This document shows positions 43,641-56,710 of a DNA stretch of 64,000 nt, in pieces (position 1 is the first letter of the stretch; each line of letters opens with the position of its first letter). Origin of the DNA: Homarus americanus. Taxonomy: Eukaryota; Arthropoda; Malacostraca; Decapoda; Nephropidae. The notes beneath the pieces were generated by a model that did not search any database, was not told the origin of the DNA, and was given only the letters and a program-made list of their open reading frames with translations. The stretch covers positions 4,084,508 to 4,148,507 of the forward strand of contig NW_024744357.1 of the NCBI RefSeq assembly GCF_018991925.1. The letters run 5' to 3'. The translations under genes were made by a program, and so were the position numbers.

Positions 43641-44720
43641 AAACTTCTTAACTCAATCTTAGTCAAATTTAGAGACACTATTAATTTCGTCACTTAAAGG
43701 CGTCGTATTATAGTTCGTAACCTAGTAAAATTATCCTGAGCTTTCTATCTTCACATTAATGAAAACTGTCGTCTAAATAATCGGTTTTTAAGAACATCAA
43801 AATGCATATTAACATATCACATTGAACGAAGAAAATAAATCAACCAAGAAATTTAATACTACATTTCAGTGATGAGGAAACTAAAACCTCTTCATCCCGC
43901 GATCAGTTTGCCAAGTGATGTCATCCCACTTGGACGATTCCCATCTGAACGACTGACTGGCTGTTTTATGCTATTTTTACCATCACTAAGACGATTTAGT
44001 AAGGTTAAGTTAGGTTAGATTAGGTTAGGTAAAGTTAAGTTAACAACGACTAGAAGATTGAAGAACATATTAGCCATATCTGGATCCGTGAACGACCTTG
44101 TGAGGGCCGAGTCAACCGAGCTGCTCCCTCCTCCCCTCCCCCCAACCCTATACCCCAAAAAAGGAATCTGTTGCGATGAAAAATTAATCAATTCATAAGG
44201 TGCAGAGGTTAAAAAAAAATGGGTTAAAATCACACACAAAATCCAGTTGTAGCGATTACCACAATATAAAATAACACAACCAGCACTGTACAAGGACATG
44301 GGTTTAGATTTGGCGTTTCAAAGGCTGAATAACACTGCTTCGGATCACAGACGAAATGCATGTGAGGAACTACTTCATGTATCTTACGAAATACCGAAAC
44401 GATTTTTTGTTTCTAAGTGATAAGTGAACAGTACACAGGATGGCTCGAGTCAAACCTGTTATGTTCTTGGACTAAAGAAAGAAAATTAATTTCGTGGAGG
44501 ATTTGCACCAGAAGCCACCCCATTTTATAATATAGGCTCGTGTGAATAAAAAAAAAAGTCCTGTGACCACAGATTTTGATGGTCCTGTTAATGAATGCCA
44601 GCGGGGCTAGACTATGCTGCCATACTAACTACGGTATTGTAAATGAAGTCTAGTTTCAGCAGACTTCAACCTCACTTTACCACGTCAGTTCAAGAACGTG
44701 TGAACAAAAGCCTTTACGTA
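43641..44720. other. No supported gene
   Basis: AT-rich. A (TTAGGTTAGA)-type short tract lies at 43998-44040. No recognisable coding sequence. Confidence 0.5.
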
Positions 44721-44721
44721 A

Positions 44722-44930
44722 CAGTACCGAGGGCGTGTTGTTGTTTCACTGTAATGACCTCCAAGAAGCACAGTACCGAGGGCGTGTTGTTGCTTCACTG
44801 TAATGACCTCCAAGAAGCACAGTACCGAGGGCGTGTTGTTGCTTCACTGTAATGACCTCCAAGAAGCACAGTACCGAGGGCGTGTTGTTGCTTCACTGTA
44901 ATGACCTCCAAGAAGCACAGTACATGTGAT
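44722..44930. repeat. 49-bp minisatellite, about 4 units
   Basis: The unit is CAGTACCGAGGGCGTGTTGT plus TGCTTCACTGTAATGACCTC plus CAAGAAGCA, nearly perfect. The short ORF over it is an artefact. Confidence 0.95.
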
Positions 44931-46500
44931 TATGCCTTATGGGGTTTCACCAAGGAAGACGTGTTGGCCTACAAAATGTTATAACAGCAACGACGAGCTT
45001 AAAGACTTTCAGGGAAGCATTTCGTCTTCAACTCCTCATGTGCTCCGGAAAATGTTACACAAAACCTGACTAATATACAATGGATGGACAAGCTTTGTTT
45101 ATTACAATATTAAAGGTAAATGTAGAGTAATTATGTAAACTCATGTTATAAATGCATACGTAACAATAAGCGTAACTATGCTGTGATTAAGGCTGGCAAT
45201 ACCGTAAGTGTTAAGGAAATTCTGGCCTAAACATCATATATATAATGGTGACCATTTTCTCAATTCCCCGTGACTGGCCGCTACCATAAACTATTCATAG
45301 CTGCTGCATTAACCGACGTAAACTTATACATATATCAATTATGAATATCTAAAGGAGAGGGGAATGTGGGGAATTAAATATTAATAGGTGTTGGAGATGT
45401 GTAACTGATTCTGGAAGGCTGACGGGGTAAATTAATTTTCTCTAGTACAGAATTTAGTCACCGGGATTTAGTCATGAAGTAATTATTACGATTTCTAAAA
45501 AGTTGATATATCTAGTGAAGAAACCGACTTAAAATACTGCACTTTTAAAAGATTATTAGTTGTTGAAGCCCATTAATATACCACAATAACACTACTACTC
45601 AGGACTTTCTAAATAAACAAACACAATATATTGTGTGGTCATGGGAACACAATAGCTTGGACGTGAGAGCAGTGAGAATCAATCACCCGTCAAACCGGTT
45701 CACTTCACATTAGACTTCTCGACCTTATTTGCCTGTTGTTATTGTGTTGACACCACCTTCACACATTTTTCTATTGGTTACCTAAGGATTAGACACATCC
45801 CGGGCATATTTCACCCGAGTAAACACGTTAACGTTAACATGCTAACTTAATGCATTTCCCGGAGGTAACGTTAGGGTCACTGCTGTAAAAACGTAACTGA
45901 AATTACACACACACACAATAGAGTAGGTCATGAAATCTTTGCTAAAAATCCAGTCTGCTTGTCTGTCATCAATAGCCGTGGAAGCATGTTTACATAATTA
46001 TCCCCTTGTAAAACGATGCCCAGTTCAGATTTGAATACACGAACAGGTAATATTTCTTGCGTTATATTAGTTTTAAGCTACTGTATGTTACGCTATATTC
46101 ACTTTAAAAAAAAATCTATATAAAATAAATGTAACAAATAGATAAAATACTTAAAATACTTAACTAAACTTAAAAAAATATATTTCTATTGATAGCCACA
46201 ACTAGCACAAACATTTCAGAACCAACACAACGAAAAAGAACTACACTAGCACACTATAATAAGAGAATAATCATAGCAAATATTCTTCACACAGTTTGTT
46301 AACATATTAGTGGAAGGGAGAGAGAGACGCCACATGTGCTTTGATAGGCACAGTTTGACTAAGATGATGACATTGCAACTTTGTACTTTTAACATTACGC
46401 ACGATTTTCTAAGCTTAGCCTAAGAGATATATGAATGTTACCACCAATGTTGCTGTTCGTTATTGTTCTGTACCTTTGCATTTTTAGCTTCGTGGGTGAA
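44931..46500. other. No supported gene
   Basis: AT-rich unique sequence with no reading frame above 60 codons and no repeat array. Confidence 0.55.
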
Positions 46501-46535
46501 TGATTGATATAATAATCATCTAGAATTTCACTCCC

Positions 46536-46907
46536 TTGCTTGTTCGTGTGGCGCTACCGATAACCTCAAATCGACGCAAATTCAGCACGTACAAGTATAT
46601 AGTTTACAGGTTTAGCAATGAGGACGCGAACCCACTTGAGACAGTTTTTTTTCTTCTTCAGATCATAATGTACAAGTTGTCTAAGGCATTCTTGTGGGCT
46701 CTTTATGCCAACTGTGTTGTTTCAAGAATTGTTCAAGAGAAGCAACGACTACACAGCCTGGTGGTGACAGCAGAGAACCTTATACATAGACAAGTTTATC
46801 AGGCTTCAGCTACTCACCTTACAGTCGCTCCACCGCAGCCTGTGACTGATGACAACAAGCAGGTGGCAGTTGAGCCCTTCCAAGATGTAATCACCAATAA
46901 AAAATAA
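46536..46907 (+). CDS. Uncertain 123-codon ORF, possible exon
   Basis: Open from an ATG at 46536, with an internal acceptor-like TTTTTTTTCTTCTTCAG just before ATCATAATG at about 46665. The following 80 codons (MYKLSKAFLWALYANCVVSR, LHSLVVTAENLIHRQVYQ) look helical and end at TAA overlapped by an AATAAA signal. The minus strand here is also open (46806-47225) and has a good AAG|GTGAGT donor, so the coding strand is not settled. I recognise neither protein. It may be a processed pseudogene or a terminal exon. Confidence 0.25.
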   Translation: MLVRVALPITSNRRKFSTYKYIVYRFSNEDANPLETVFFLLQIIMYKLSKAFLWALYANCVVSRIVQEKQRLHSLVVTAENLIHRQVYQASATHLTVAPPQPVTDDNKQVAVEPFQDVITNKK

Positions 46908-46909
46908 TA

Positions 46910-48073
46910 CATGACAACCTGAACCCAAGTCAGAGTAACACGAGTAGTTGAAACGATAACGTCCACTGGCCTGCCCTAAAAACTCAACTGGTTCACAAAT
47001 AACTTGAAAAAGTAAGCAGGTGAACGTGACTGATGCGTGGGTGTGTGTCCACTGGTCATGGTTCTGAAGGTGGCCAATAAGCCAAGTCTCCTCTACAGTG
47101 TTCACAGCATGTGACGGTGGGTTCCACGGGCATAGCGGCCCGTTATGGTCACTGGATATAACACCGAATACTGTCTTGGTACACGAGAAGGCAGTGTGAC
47201 CGGCACTGCCCTCAACCGCCTTCACTCCCCTGGCTTAAGTCAGATACCCATCTACAGCAGGGTGGAGTGGGGGGGGGGGGTGGCCTAAACGCGAGCCGGC
47301 GACCTTTAGCACAGGAGAGGAGATTCGCCTCCACTTAGCCACTTTACCTCGTCAACCACACAGGGTAATTTATATTTATAACGAGAGTCATTGATGCATG
47401 AACAACCCGTGCCTGGCCTTGAACTCCTCAACCTAACAGTCTCATGGGATCACTTCACTCTTCACGTGAATATTGTCAACAACTAAAAATCCATAAACAT
47501 CAAATAAACAAAGAGTCGACTTTTCTTGAGTATTCTATTTCATTAGCACTTAACTCTCTGGCAAGATATATGAGGAAACAGACTTAGGCGGTGCTATAGG
47601 CTAACAGTAAACTTGTGACAACAGGGACGTCTTGAAGGAACTTGTAAGGCATCCCGTCCTCCTTCACCCCGGCTGTCCTCCAAAGTAGCATACACCTCAC
47701 CTTCAACGTCTCTTGCAAGTCTGATTAAGTTCCAAGAAGCGAATGATGAAAGTTACAACCAACACACTACCTCTTGACTCGCTCCCCTTGAACAATAAAG
47801 CTCGATACATAAGGAAGCTGTTCCTGGTCTGATCCGGCTTTATGCCTATTTTCCTACAGGCAGGTGTACCACAGTCTCAGTACACGATAAACGACGCTAG
47901 TATGCATGGGGCTGATGTAATTATGAAAGTGTAAACATGCGCAGTGAACCGCATGACCTAGAAATCACACCCTAACCTAAGTCGAAAGTATTTATCTCAG
48001 AATAAGGTAAAGTAAAAACCCTTAAGAAATGTTATTCGATAACTTTAAGTGTCCGGAAACGACATACATATCT
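46910..48073. other. No supported gene
   Basis: A G-rich run at 47266-47281 is the only notable feature; a minus-strand open frame enters from the left (see the 46536 entry). Confidence 0.45.
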
Positions 48074-48081
48074 CTCTAGAG

Positions 48082-48776
48082 CAGCGATTTTCAACCAATG
48101 TGCCGCAGCATCTTAGTGTGCCGCGAAGCATCCGTAGGTGTGCCGCGGGAGTTTAAATAGCATTTGGATAGCATTTAAAAAAAAAGCATTTGGATACGTT
48201 TTGACATTACTGGAAATTTTATGGACCGGAAATCAGAAATGACAGAGGACTGAAACTGAAGCACCTATCAACTTCTTCCTCTCTCAACATCGTATCTGTG
48301 TGAACCTGGCTTCTCTGCTATGAACACAATGAAAAGCAAGAACAGGTCGCGGCTTCAAACACTGGAGGAGGACATCATGAGACAACACCAAGCACAGGTT
48401 TCCCACTGATATTTTTATGTAAGCAAAGGCCTTTTATTTTTACTCATGTTTGTATTTGAATACAATCTATATCTGAAAGTTTCATATTATTTTTTAATGA
48501 ACGGCATCTTTTTAAATGACATCTTGTTTCAATGTGTAGTAATAACAAATACCATCGTATGCACAAAACTTTCAAATTATTTTGAAAACCATGATCAACA
48601 ATATACTTTTGGCAATAAAATTAATAAATTATTAGTTTTTCTTAAATTATGAACACATTCTTATCATTCAGTTTCTTTTAAATGATCAAATCTATCCTTA
48701 AATACTGATGGTGTGCCTCGACCATTTTAGTGCCTGGCTCACTGTGCCGTCATATGAAAAAGGTTGAAAATCACTG
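48082..48776 (+). mobile_element. Internally deleted Charlie/ZBED-like hAT transposon
   Basis: The ends CAGCGATTTTCAACC and GGTTGAAAATCACTG are inverted repeats, and the subterminal region repeats GTGTGCCGC. Perfect CTCTAGAG octamers flank it (48074-48081 and 48777-48784). A transposase remnant near 48290-48405 reads YLCEPGFSAMNTMKSKNRSR then LQTLEEDIMR, the C-terminal hAT dimerisation motif. The rest is deleted, so it would need a helper. Confidence 0.88.
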
Positions 48777-48989
48777 CTCTAGAGGCTTAACTAATCTTAC
48801 CCTCATCTTAAGTGATAGCTCTATGTTATAAGTACTAACTTACTAGCAAATATATCAACACACAATAAAATAAATAGCAGGAGAAACTTGATAACAGATT
48901 TCCTATTGTTCAAATTTCTATAACTCTTGTCATATAAGATTAAAATTCACTGAAACGTCAACTCGTCTGTTTGCAGCCAATGCACTCAG

Positions 48990-50525
48990 TATTGTTGCTT
49001 GGAGAGTTACAGACACAGAAGACGGCTTTTTGTTATATACTCCCGCTCTGTTTCTGTTCCGAGGATAAACAAAAAAGTGGGTTACAATCTTGAATGGAGT
49101 CCCCCAAGGTTAAATTCTCGGTCCAGTACTCTTTTTGTTGTACATAAACGACATAGTCCACGCCAGCTCACTCATAAAATACAACTTATTTGCAGACAAT
49201 AGTAATCTCTATGCCAGCAACTCAGACCTCCATTCCTTGATGAGAACTATGAACACTGAATTAACTAAAGTCGGGACCTGGGTAATACGTAATAAACTGA
49301 CCTTAAACCTTCAGAAAACCCACTACACGCACTTTCAAAGCAGGAAAAACTTACCCCCAGACTTGGACTCCCTGTACCTTGGTAATACAGTCCCCAAATG
49401 CCAACAAACTACTAAATTCCTCAGAGTTATTGTTGATGAGAAACTTAACTGGAGTAACCATATACAAGCCATTCACAGTAAAGTCAATAAACAGTGGGGT
49501 ATCATGTATCACACTCGACAGTCACTCACTCTCACAGCAATGAAAGAAATCTATCATGATCTTGTTTACCAACACCTGATACACTGTCACACACTATGTG
49601 GGGGGGAGGGGGGCTCTGGCTCTTCAAAAACACAATCTCTGGTTACTGCAAAAAAGAGAGTTGTACGGACAATGACCTACTTGAAAAAAAACAGATCACA
49701 CAAACGAAAAATTTGCTATATTGAAAATTTTAAAACTCGAAGATATTAACACCTGCTGCTGTGCCCTCTTTGTTTACAAATCTATCAATCACTTGCTTGA
49801 CAATAATTATTTCCAGTTCCGGAATAATTAGAGATACAACTTAAGGCACCCAGAGCTACTAAGACCACCCCCCATGCGCTCCTCAGTCCCAGATCTCCAT
49901 AAAATATCACGGTGTGAAGGTGTGGAACAACTTACCCCCACCCATCCGAGCAAAGACTACCCTCCCTTCCTTTAAATCATCTCTTAAAAAAATATCTATT
50001 GTCTAAGTATTAATATTTATTGTAACACCTACTATATTTACAGTACCTGCTTTCATTGTACCATCAAAACCGTTTTATCGGAAATTATCATGTAAATAGA
50101 TAAGTAATTACCATTGCAATAAACAAAATTGCCAACTAGACATAATCCTGACAGCTCTGTCCTCTTGTTCAACCTTATTACTGTACAACCCATGTTGTAC
50201 TGCTCCCCCATTATATGTATGTTTTTCAATTCCACTGTAATTTATGTATATAAAACTAAAAAAAAATAGATACATAAAATTAATATATATTGAAGTGATA
50301 ACCGTGGTAACATTATGAGATGTTCTTATTACTACCATGCTATTGTACTATTCCAGATGATACTAAATGTTACATAATACTTCCTTGAGATAAATGTATA
50401 GTATATATATCAGGTGCCTCAAAGAGAGCTCAGGTTCTCAACTGTCTCAGCCATGTTAATATTGTTATTATTATCCACTCTGTATCTGTGTTTTTCTGGT
50501 TAAATAAACTGTTTCAATTCAATTC
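48990..50525 (+). mobile_element. Jockey/CR1-like LINE, 5'-truncated, RT to 3' tail
   Basis: RT motif 4 is recognisable as WVTILNGVPQG followed by a TAA and ILGPVLFLLYINDI. The next motif reads YNLFADNSNLYAS, so the catalytic second Asp of FADD is Asn. GTWVIRNKLTLNLQKTHYTH and EKLNWSNHI follow. The frame then decays, with a G-rich insertion near 49600. The 3' region contains AAATAAACTG and a TTCAATTCAATTC tail at 50512-50525. Inactive copy. Confidence 0.85.
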
Positions 50526-51212
50526 AAAAGGTTCGGTTACGTTAAGTATCTACAAAGTTATAGCTCCGACATTGAAACTTTACAGCGATAGCTAAGGATG
50601 TAACTAATGCCACCAACAAAGCGTAAAATGTTGTCAAGTTGTCTCCATAACACAGTCTTCCGCCTCAGAGACACACTGACGTCTGCCGCATGTAGCACGT
50701 AAGAGAAAGTTCACTGTTTGGCGCCAGTCAAGTGGGGTAATAATTTAGAGATATTAAAACTATTAACCTCACAAGGCAGAGGAGGCATATATGCATTGCA
50801 GTTGTCCATCTGAACGTCGCTTTCCTATTTAAGTATTGCGTTTTAAGGGATTTTCCTGGACATTGAAAAATGGATGGGAGATCGTTGCTCTCCCAAGGTC
50901 CTCCACAACAAAATACAGTACAGGGAGCCAAGCTACATGTTAGACGCAGGAAGCTGGATGAGTGGCGGCCTAAGGAAACTGTTTATGACTATTACCTTAA
51001 CACTAACTCAACGATAATGTTACACGGACTTGATACTGACCATTATCGTTAGGAGCTTCTATGATAATGGAGATTTATAAAGCAGCATTTATTAAAAAAA
51101 CCCCAAATGTTCATAGTTAAGCAAAATTATTTAACCGTATTATGTATGACACCAACATACTGACAATACCTTCGACACCGTTACAAAATAAAAAATGACC
51201 AGCCACCTGAGA
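50526..51212. other. No supported gene
   Basis: A 60-codon ORF at 50870-51052 shows no recognisable motif. Nothing else is visible. Confidence 0.5.
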
Positions 51213-51213
51213 C

Positions 51214-51273
<60 letters not shown>
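51213..51273. repeat. (AAT)n microsatellite
   Basis: About 20 AAT units. Confidence 0.95.
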
Positions 51274-51275
<2 letters not shown>

Positions 51276-54200
51276 CACACAGATAAAGCTAAAGGCAAAC
51301 ACTCACAGCCAATCCCATTTCACAGAATTTGAGGCGTTATATAAACAGTAAGCTTTGCGTGATCTCCCTCTCAACAATCTTTAAAGTGTTCAGTGTTAGA
51401 AAATGTTGCGCACGTATTTATCAAAGTTCAACATTCTCAAGTTACTGGCTTCACACCTAGTACAGTATGTTCAAGTCACAAATTCATCTTGTGCCGATTA
51501 AAACTTTTCAATTTCTTCACAACACATTAATATTTTGTTCATGTGAATCAGTTCATTTTCCTTTGGACGTGTACAGAGTCCATGCAATAAACGTAACACC
51601 CACCACTACCCGTCTTTCATCAACAAGACTTCAATCTAAATGTTTTTGTCTAGTTTTCAAGCTCATGTAAGCACTCGTTCTACCTTATTTCCAGCAATAA
51701 CTGTTCAACTACACAGACGAATAAATGTTCTTCCTCTAGTTAAGGAAGCGTCACCTCACCAGGACGAGGGTGCGTGCATCTAGTAAACACAACAACGGGC
51801 AATAGTCGCCGGTCGTGCAGGTCTAGAGGGGTCGCGCGTGGACTGACTCAATACTCGTCGTCCGAACTGGTAGCTGTGTCTGGTAGATATAAGACGCCGG
51901 GTTCACAACTCAGCTGTGGTGCTGGGAGTGGACTCTAGTGACTGCCGGGGTTGAGGGGGGGAGTAGGGGTATCAAGGGGCTGGAGGCACTGGAGAGCGGG
52001 CGACAACCAGGCAGTGTGGCTAGTCCCATGCTAACCGCTCACTCATAACCTAGAATGAACTATAAAATACTGGTAATATATTTTTTTTGAGGTGAAGAAG
52101 ATGATACACAAGAAATTAAACGTCTTTTAATACCAGTCCTTTGAACAATGGATGAACATATCATTGAATCTGATGAGAAAAAGAGACAACAGCCATTAAG
52201 TCGTTAAGGTATTATTTTCAAGCGAGAAACAGCCTTGCTAAACCACACAAACACCGAATGAGTCATAAACCTCATGCTTAACTTCAACTCTTCAAAACAC
52301 TCAATTGTAAGACATGAAACATTTATTGTACCAAAGCTTTACCTCTGTAGTTTATGTTAACTATCTTACTTTGGGATAAACATGTAAGTGAACGTTTATT
52401 AACCCCTGGCAGGTTAAATCTGTCACATGCACCGAAATGATTATTAAACACATTGCTCTCTGAAGGACGCCCCTCTCCATAAGATGATAAAATGAAACAG
52501 CTTAACAGATATCAGGACCCAAGTCAGCATGGAAAGTAAAAAAAAAAAATAATAATAATAAATTAAATCCGCTGAAGAGAATAATGACTTTCAAAAGACC
52601 GATATGGTTGATAAAATAATACCCCCCCCCCCCCCCTACTCAAAACAAAAGAACTCCGATGGAATTACCAATACATAAAAGAGAGGCACCACAATAACAA
52701 ATAGTTCTACACAAGTTACACCTCGGTGGTCAGGGCGGCTGCCGGCAAACACGAGAGAAAAACACGGGATGAAAACCGGTTTCTGGCGCCAAGTAGACTT
52801 GGCTGTACCATGGGTGTGCACGTGGTACTAAACACAGTCATCACGTGAGGCTGAACCCACACCCAGCTATACACACGTGGTTTCAGTTTTACTAAATATG
52901 GATAACTATCGAGGTGTTGTTCTCTACAAAACTTAAAGGTAATAAAAAATCACGTGAATAAATTTCTGGGAAAACAACTTTACTATAGTTATTTCCCTAG
53001 CAGTCATTATTATGTTGCCTAATTTTTTAATGTACATAGTTACATATTTACAGGCATAAGACAATTAGGTAGTTTACCGTCGTTAATTCATCTTAAACCA
53101 CAAAAAACTCTACTAGACTGTCTCTCACTTGAACTGATGCAACTACCCGCCAAAATTTCCAAGACGAACCGGAACAACAATTATGATATAACAAGCAAAG
53201 GTAACTCAGCCTAAATAGTAAAAAAAACGAAGCTTCATCCAAATTTCTTATCGATCTGTAAAGGCTTTTTCTCAACTGGCTAAACGGAAATTAATTAAGG
53301 GCGAACAAAAATAGCCCCCTTCCCCCAGTTCTGGTATTCCTTCATCCAGTCCTCATCGTTCCTTATCAATTTTTTATTTTTCTTAATCCAGTATTAGTTT
53401 TCCCCAATCCAGTTCTGAGTCTGCATGCTTTAGTTCCCTGTTTCGAGGCAACAAGTACTGTATAAGGGAGACCTTTTCGAGGACCCTGGTAGCTATGTAG
53501 TTGACCTTCAAGAAATACTCCTGTGGCCAGCGTCATTATCACGCTGAGAAACTGTATATTATATGACTGTTATATCCCCTTACGTCTTAAGTACGTTATT
53601 GACGTTGTTAAATAACCCGGAATGATCTTTTTCAAGGTTTAATTACCACTGCCACCACAACACCTGAGATATGAACACGGCTATACCCCATAACCTCTGG
53701 TCTCCTGCCTTGAGCGGTCGACGCCACGCTTCCCACCTCCAGCTGCACATTCCATACATTCTTCCATGTATTATCTACTTCATCATTCCCCTGTGATTCC
53801 TCAATATACTTTTCTGATTTGTAGACACCGATTTCTCTTCCTTGTCACGTTTTGTAAAGCGAAACATACTGCGGATGCTGATTAGTTCGAGTAAGCGGGT
53901 CAGGAAGATGGTCACATTGGCGCCGTTGTAGAAACACAGGCTTAGGGCAAGTCTTACTGGACGACTGCCACTCGCATGAATTTAAGTTACAATATAATTA
54001 AACACCTTTTAAATTACTATCTTCACAAACTAAAGAAATATTATTATTTTTTTCTAGATATCTCATAAGTAGGAAGGAGAAATATTACTTAATATATAAG
54101 AAAACATCGTGGTGATAAGGTTGGCAATACTGTAGTAAATACTTCATACTGTTGGGTGTGGTTGTATCCAGTCACCGGGAGGGGGCGACGGCCTCTAGGC

Positions 54201-54583
54201 ACCCACTTCACCAAAATATTCCTGCACCCACACCAGGAACCTGATCGGAATTTTCATATCAAGATCACTGATTTGATTATAAACAAGGCTTAGTGAGGTT
54301 CAGGGTTCAACAAGTCCACACCTTACCACACACACACACACACACACGATTACAATCCTACATCTGTTAAGGCAAAAATATCTTTATGTGGTATGGCTGA
54401 ACAATCAGAAAATGTGAATTAAAACAAGAGCCATAAAACTCAAGGATGGTCACATAATCAGAATATTTATCAACCATCACCTTGGGTTGCTTGACGTACA
54501 CGTAGCCTCGTCTATATACCGTTATGGTGAAAAAAAATTCCTTTATTAATATGTATTATAATCAACTGCTTTATCTCATGGTA
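51274..54583. other. Gene-poor stretch, nothing supported
   Basis: Contains a locally GC-rich block at 51740-52010 (with GGGGTTGAGGGGGGGAG), a C15 run at 52623-52637 and short AAT and CA repeats. The GC-rich block could be a promoter or first exon, but no frame supports it. Confidence 0.45.
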
Positions 54584-54781
54584 TAGGGGGATCAGAAAGT
54601 TACACTGCGTTTACGTTTTTTTTTATTAATTTCATATTTACTATAATATATAACATAGAGGATGTAATAAATGTTCAAAATGATGTAGTAATGTTGCTGA
54701 ATGTTTGGGTTCTTTCTGTTACATTACTCAGCACTAAGCGGGTAGTTTGCTTCGGTCTACGGTAACTTTTTGACCACCCTG
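54584..54781. mobile_element. Mariner-like MITE
   Basis: The left end TAGGGGGATCAGAAAGTTAC and the reverse complement of the right end CAGGGTGGTCAAAAAGTTAC match at 15 of 20 positions, with TA on both outer sides. GGTGGTCAAAAAGTTAC is typical of mariner termini. The 198-bp interior is non-coding. Confidence 0.65.
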
Positions 54782-54789
54782 TATGTACA

Positions 54790-56210
54790 CAATTAATTAT
54801 ATAATATATTATTTTATCAATAAGATTTTTTTCTTAAATTATTATTAAAATTAAAGGTCACTGAAAGTTTGCTCCACAGCCTTTACGTCCCGTTAGGAAC
54901 AGTATAGATGCAGAACACTAGATATAAAACTTGATGTACACAAGGCCGCCTGCACTTCTTAAACTGTGCTGTCAATTACGTACTTATTTACATTTCCCTG
55001 GGCTGGGGGCACCTCGGGAACAAGTCAGCAGACTTTAGAACAGGAGGTGAAGACGATGTACACCCGCCCTCCTCATTCCTTATCTAGACGTTACATTATT
55101 TGTAGCTATGCCTATTTCAGTAGCATATGACCACTCTGATGTGATTTTCAAGCGATTTACTTCATTAAAAACTTACTAGACTTTGGTGTTAAAGCAACTA
55201 TATGAAGAAAACTTTTCCAAACCACAACATAAGCAGACATACCTCTCGTTAACAACACCTGACACCCGAACTACTATTAGACAATAGGCCTTTTATGTCA
55301 TTACAAATTATTAGATAACAGTGTCTTGTTGCCACTCAGACATTATAACCTAACTTCCTTGTGTGAAGGAGCGAGGGTAGGAAGTTGTTTATAAACATTT
55401 AACAAGGAATTAACTCTTCCTATTCATCTCTTTCTTACGTGGATTAAACTTGAATTGATAATCTTGCGGTCGGTTGATACAAGAACCTTCCTCATTAGTG
55501 TGATGGGTAGGAGGTCGTGTTAACCTCAGGACGTATAGGGTTGTACAGGTTAGGTCAGGAAACATGTACAGAACACTGGTAGGTTCCATGTTAAATTGTC
55601 TGATAATTGTCACAACATTTAAGTCAACTGACTCGAGCTTACTCTTGACGTCGAAATTCTCCTTCGTATTTTTTGTGGTGGCTGGGAGATACAACTCCGG
55701 TTTGCTTGTGAAGAAAAACACGTACGAGATACTTTTACCCTTTGCTAACACAATAATATATTTTACTCTCCAGGGGGTGAATTAATGACAAAGGGTAAGA
55801 CTCGACCTTTGCACAAGAGGTCAACTCGAACAGCTGTAGACGTGGAAAAACAACAGAGTCAGTCGTTCATCACACAAGTTCCTGACACCAAAACAAGTTG
55901 TTACTTATCAAATAATGTTAAGCTGAAGAAGGTCTGCAAGCTGTACGGTTATTGAAGACGAGTTTCAGCCGTGGCCCACTAATGCCCAGGCATGATGCCT
56001 AACTGACCTTAACCAAGGTTTCTTTAATGTAGAATCCTTACCTTGACATAACCTACTACAGCATGCAGTCTATCAAGCTGGGGTGAGTCTAACGGATTTG
56101 ACCTCAATCGGCCAGACAGTTACCCCTAATCGCCTTGCCAATACATAATAGATAAAGCTACAACAAGAGAAGAGAGATAGTTTTAGTTTAACAAATTTAT
56201 TGATAAAGCT
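54790..56210. other. No supported gene
   Basis: ORFs at 55410-55751 (minus) and 55564-55785 (plus) overlap each other and lack recognisable motifs. Confidence 0.45.
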
Positions 56211-56314
56211 TGGAGTACAGTTTGCCTATTCTGAGTAAGTCAGTCAGGTCTTGACACTGAGGGTGTCTCTATTAGCTACATTAAAGGCTGATTTAAGGTC
56301 TATGAAGGCTGTAT

Positions 56315-56519
56315 CGCCCGTATTATTAAACAACATCTTCCCTTGAAGAGGGTCGTCGTGTTTCAACCCGAGTTTTAAACTAAATTAGTCCTGAGGGACC
56401 CCGCAGTACAGTACTTAACGGGGTGGTGTGGCGGTAAAATGAACTAATTCCAATAAAATTAATTTTATTGAAACACGACGACCCTCTTCAGGGGAAGATG
56501 TTGTTTAATAATACGGGCG
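56315..56519. repeat. 52-bp inverted repeat inside the LINE RT region
   Basis: The arms 56315-56366 and 56468-56519 are reverse complements at 51 of 52 positions, with a 101-base spacer. The sequence outside is LINE coding on both sides. Confidence 0.9.
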
Positions 56520-56710
56520 TCTGTGTCTTATCTTTTGCGTGAACAAGATATTCTGCAAAGCATATCTGTGTGCTGCACCCGGGCATGAACCCATACAGAT
56601 TAGGGGCCACTTGGTCTTTGACTTGAAACATGAGACGGTTGAGAACAACTCTTTCAAGGACTTTACACATACAGGATGTGAGTGAAATGGGCCTGAAGTT
56701 TGGAGTTAGC

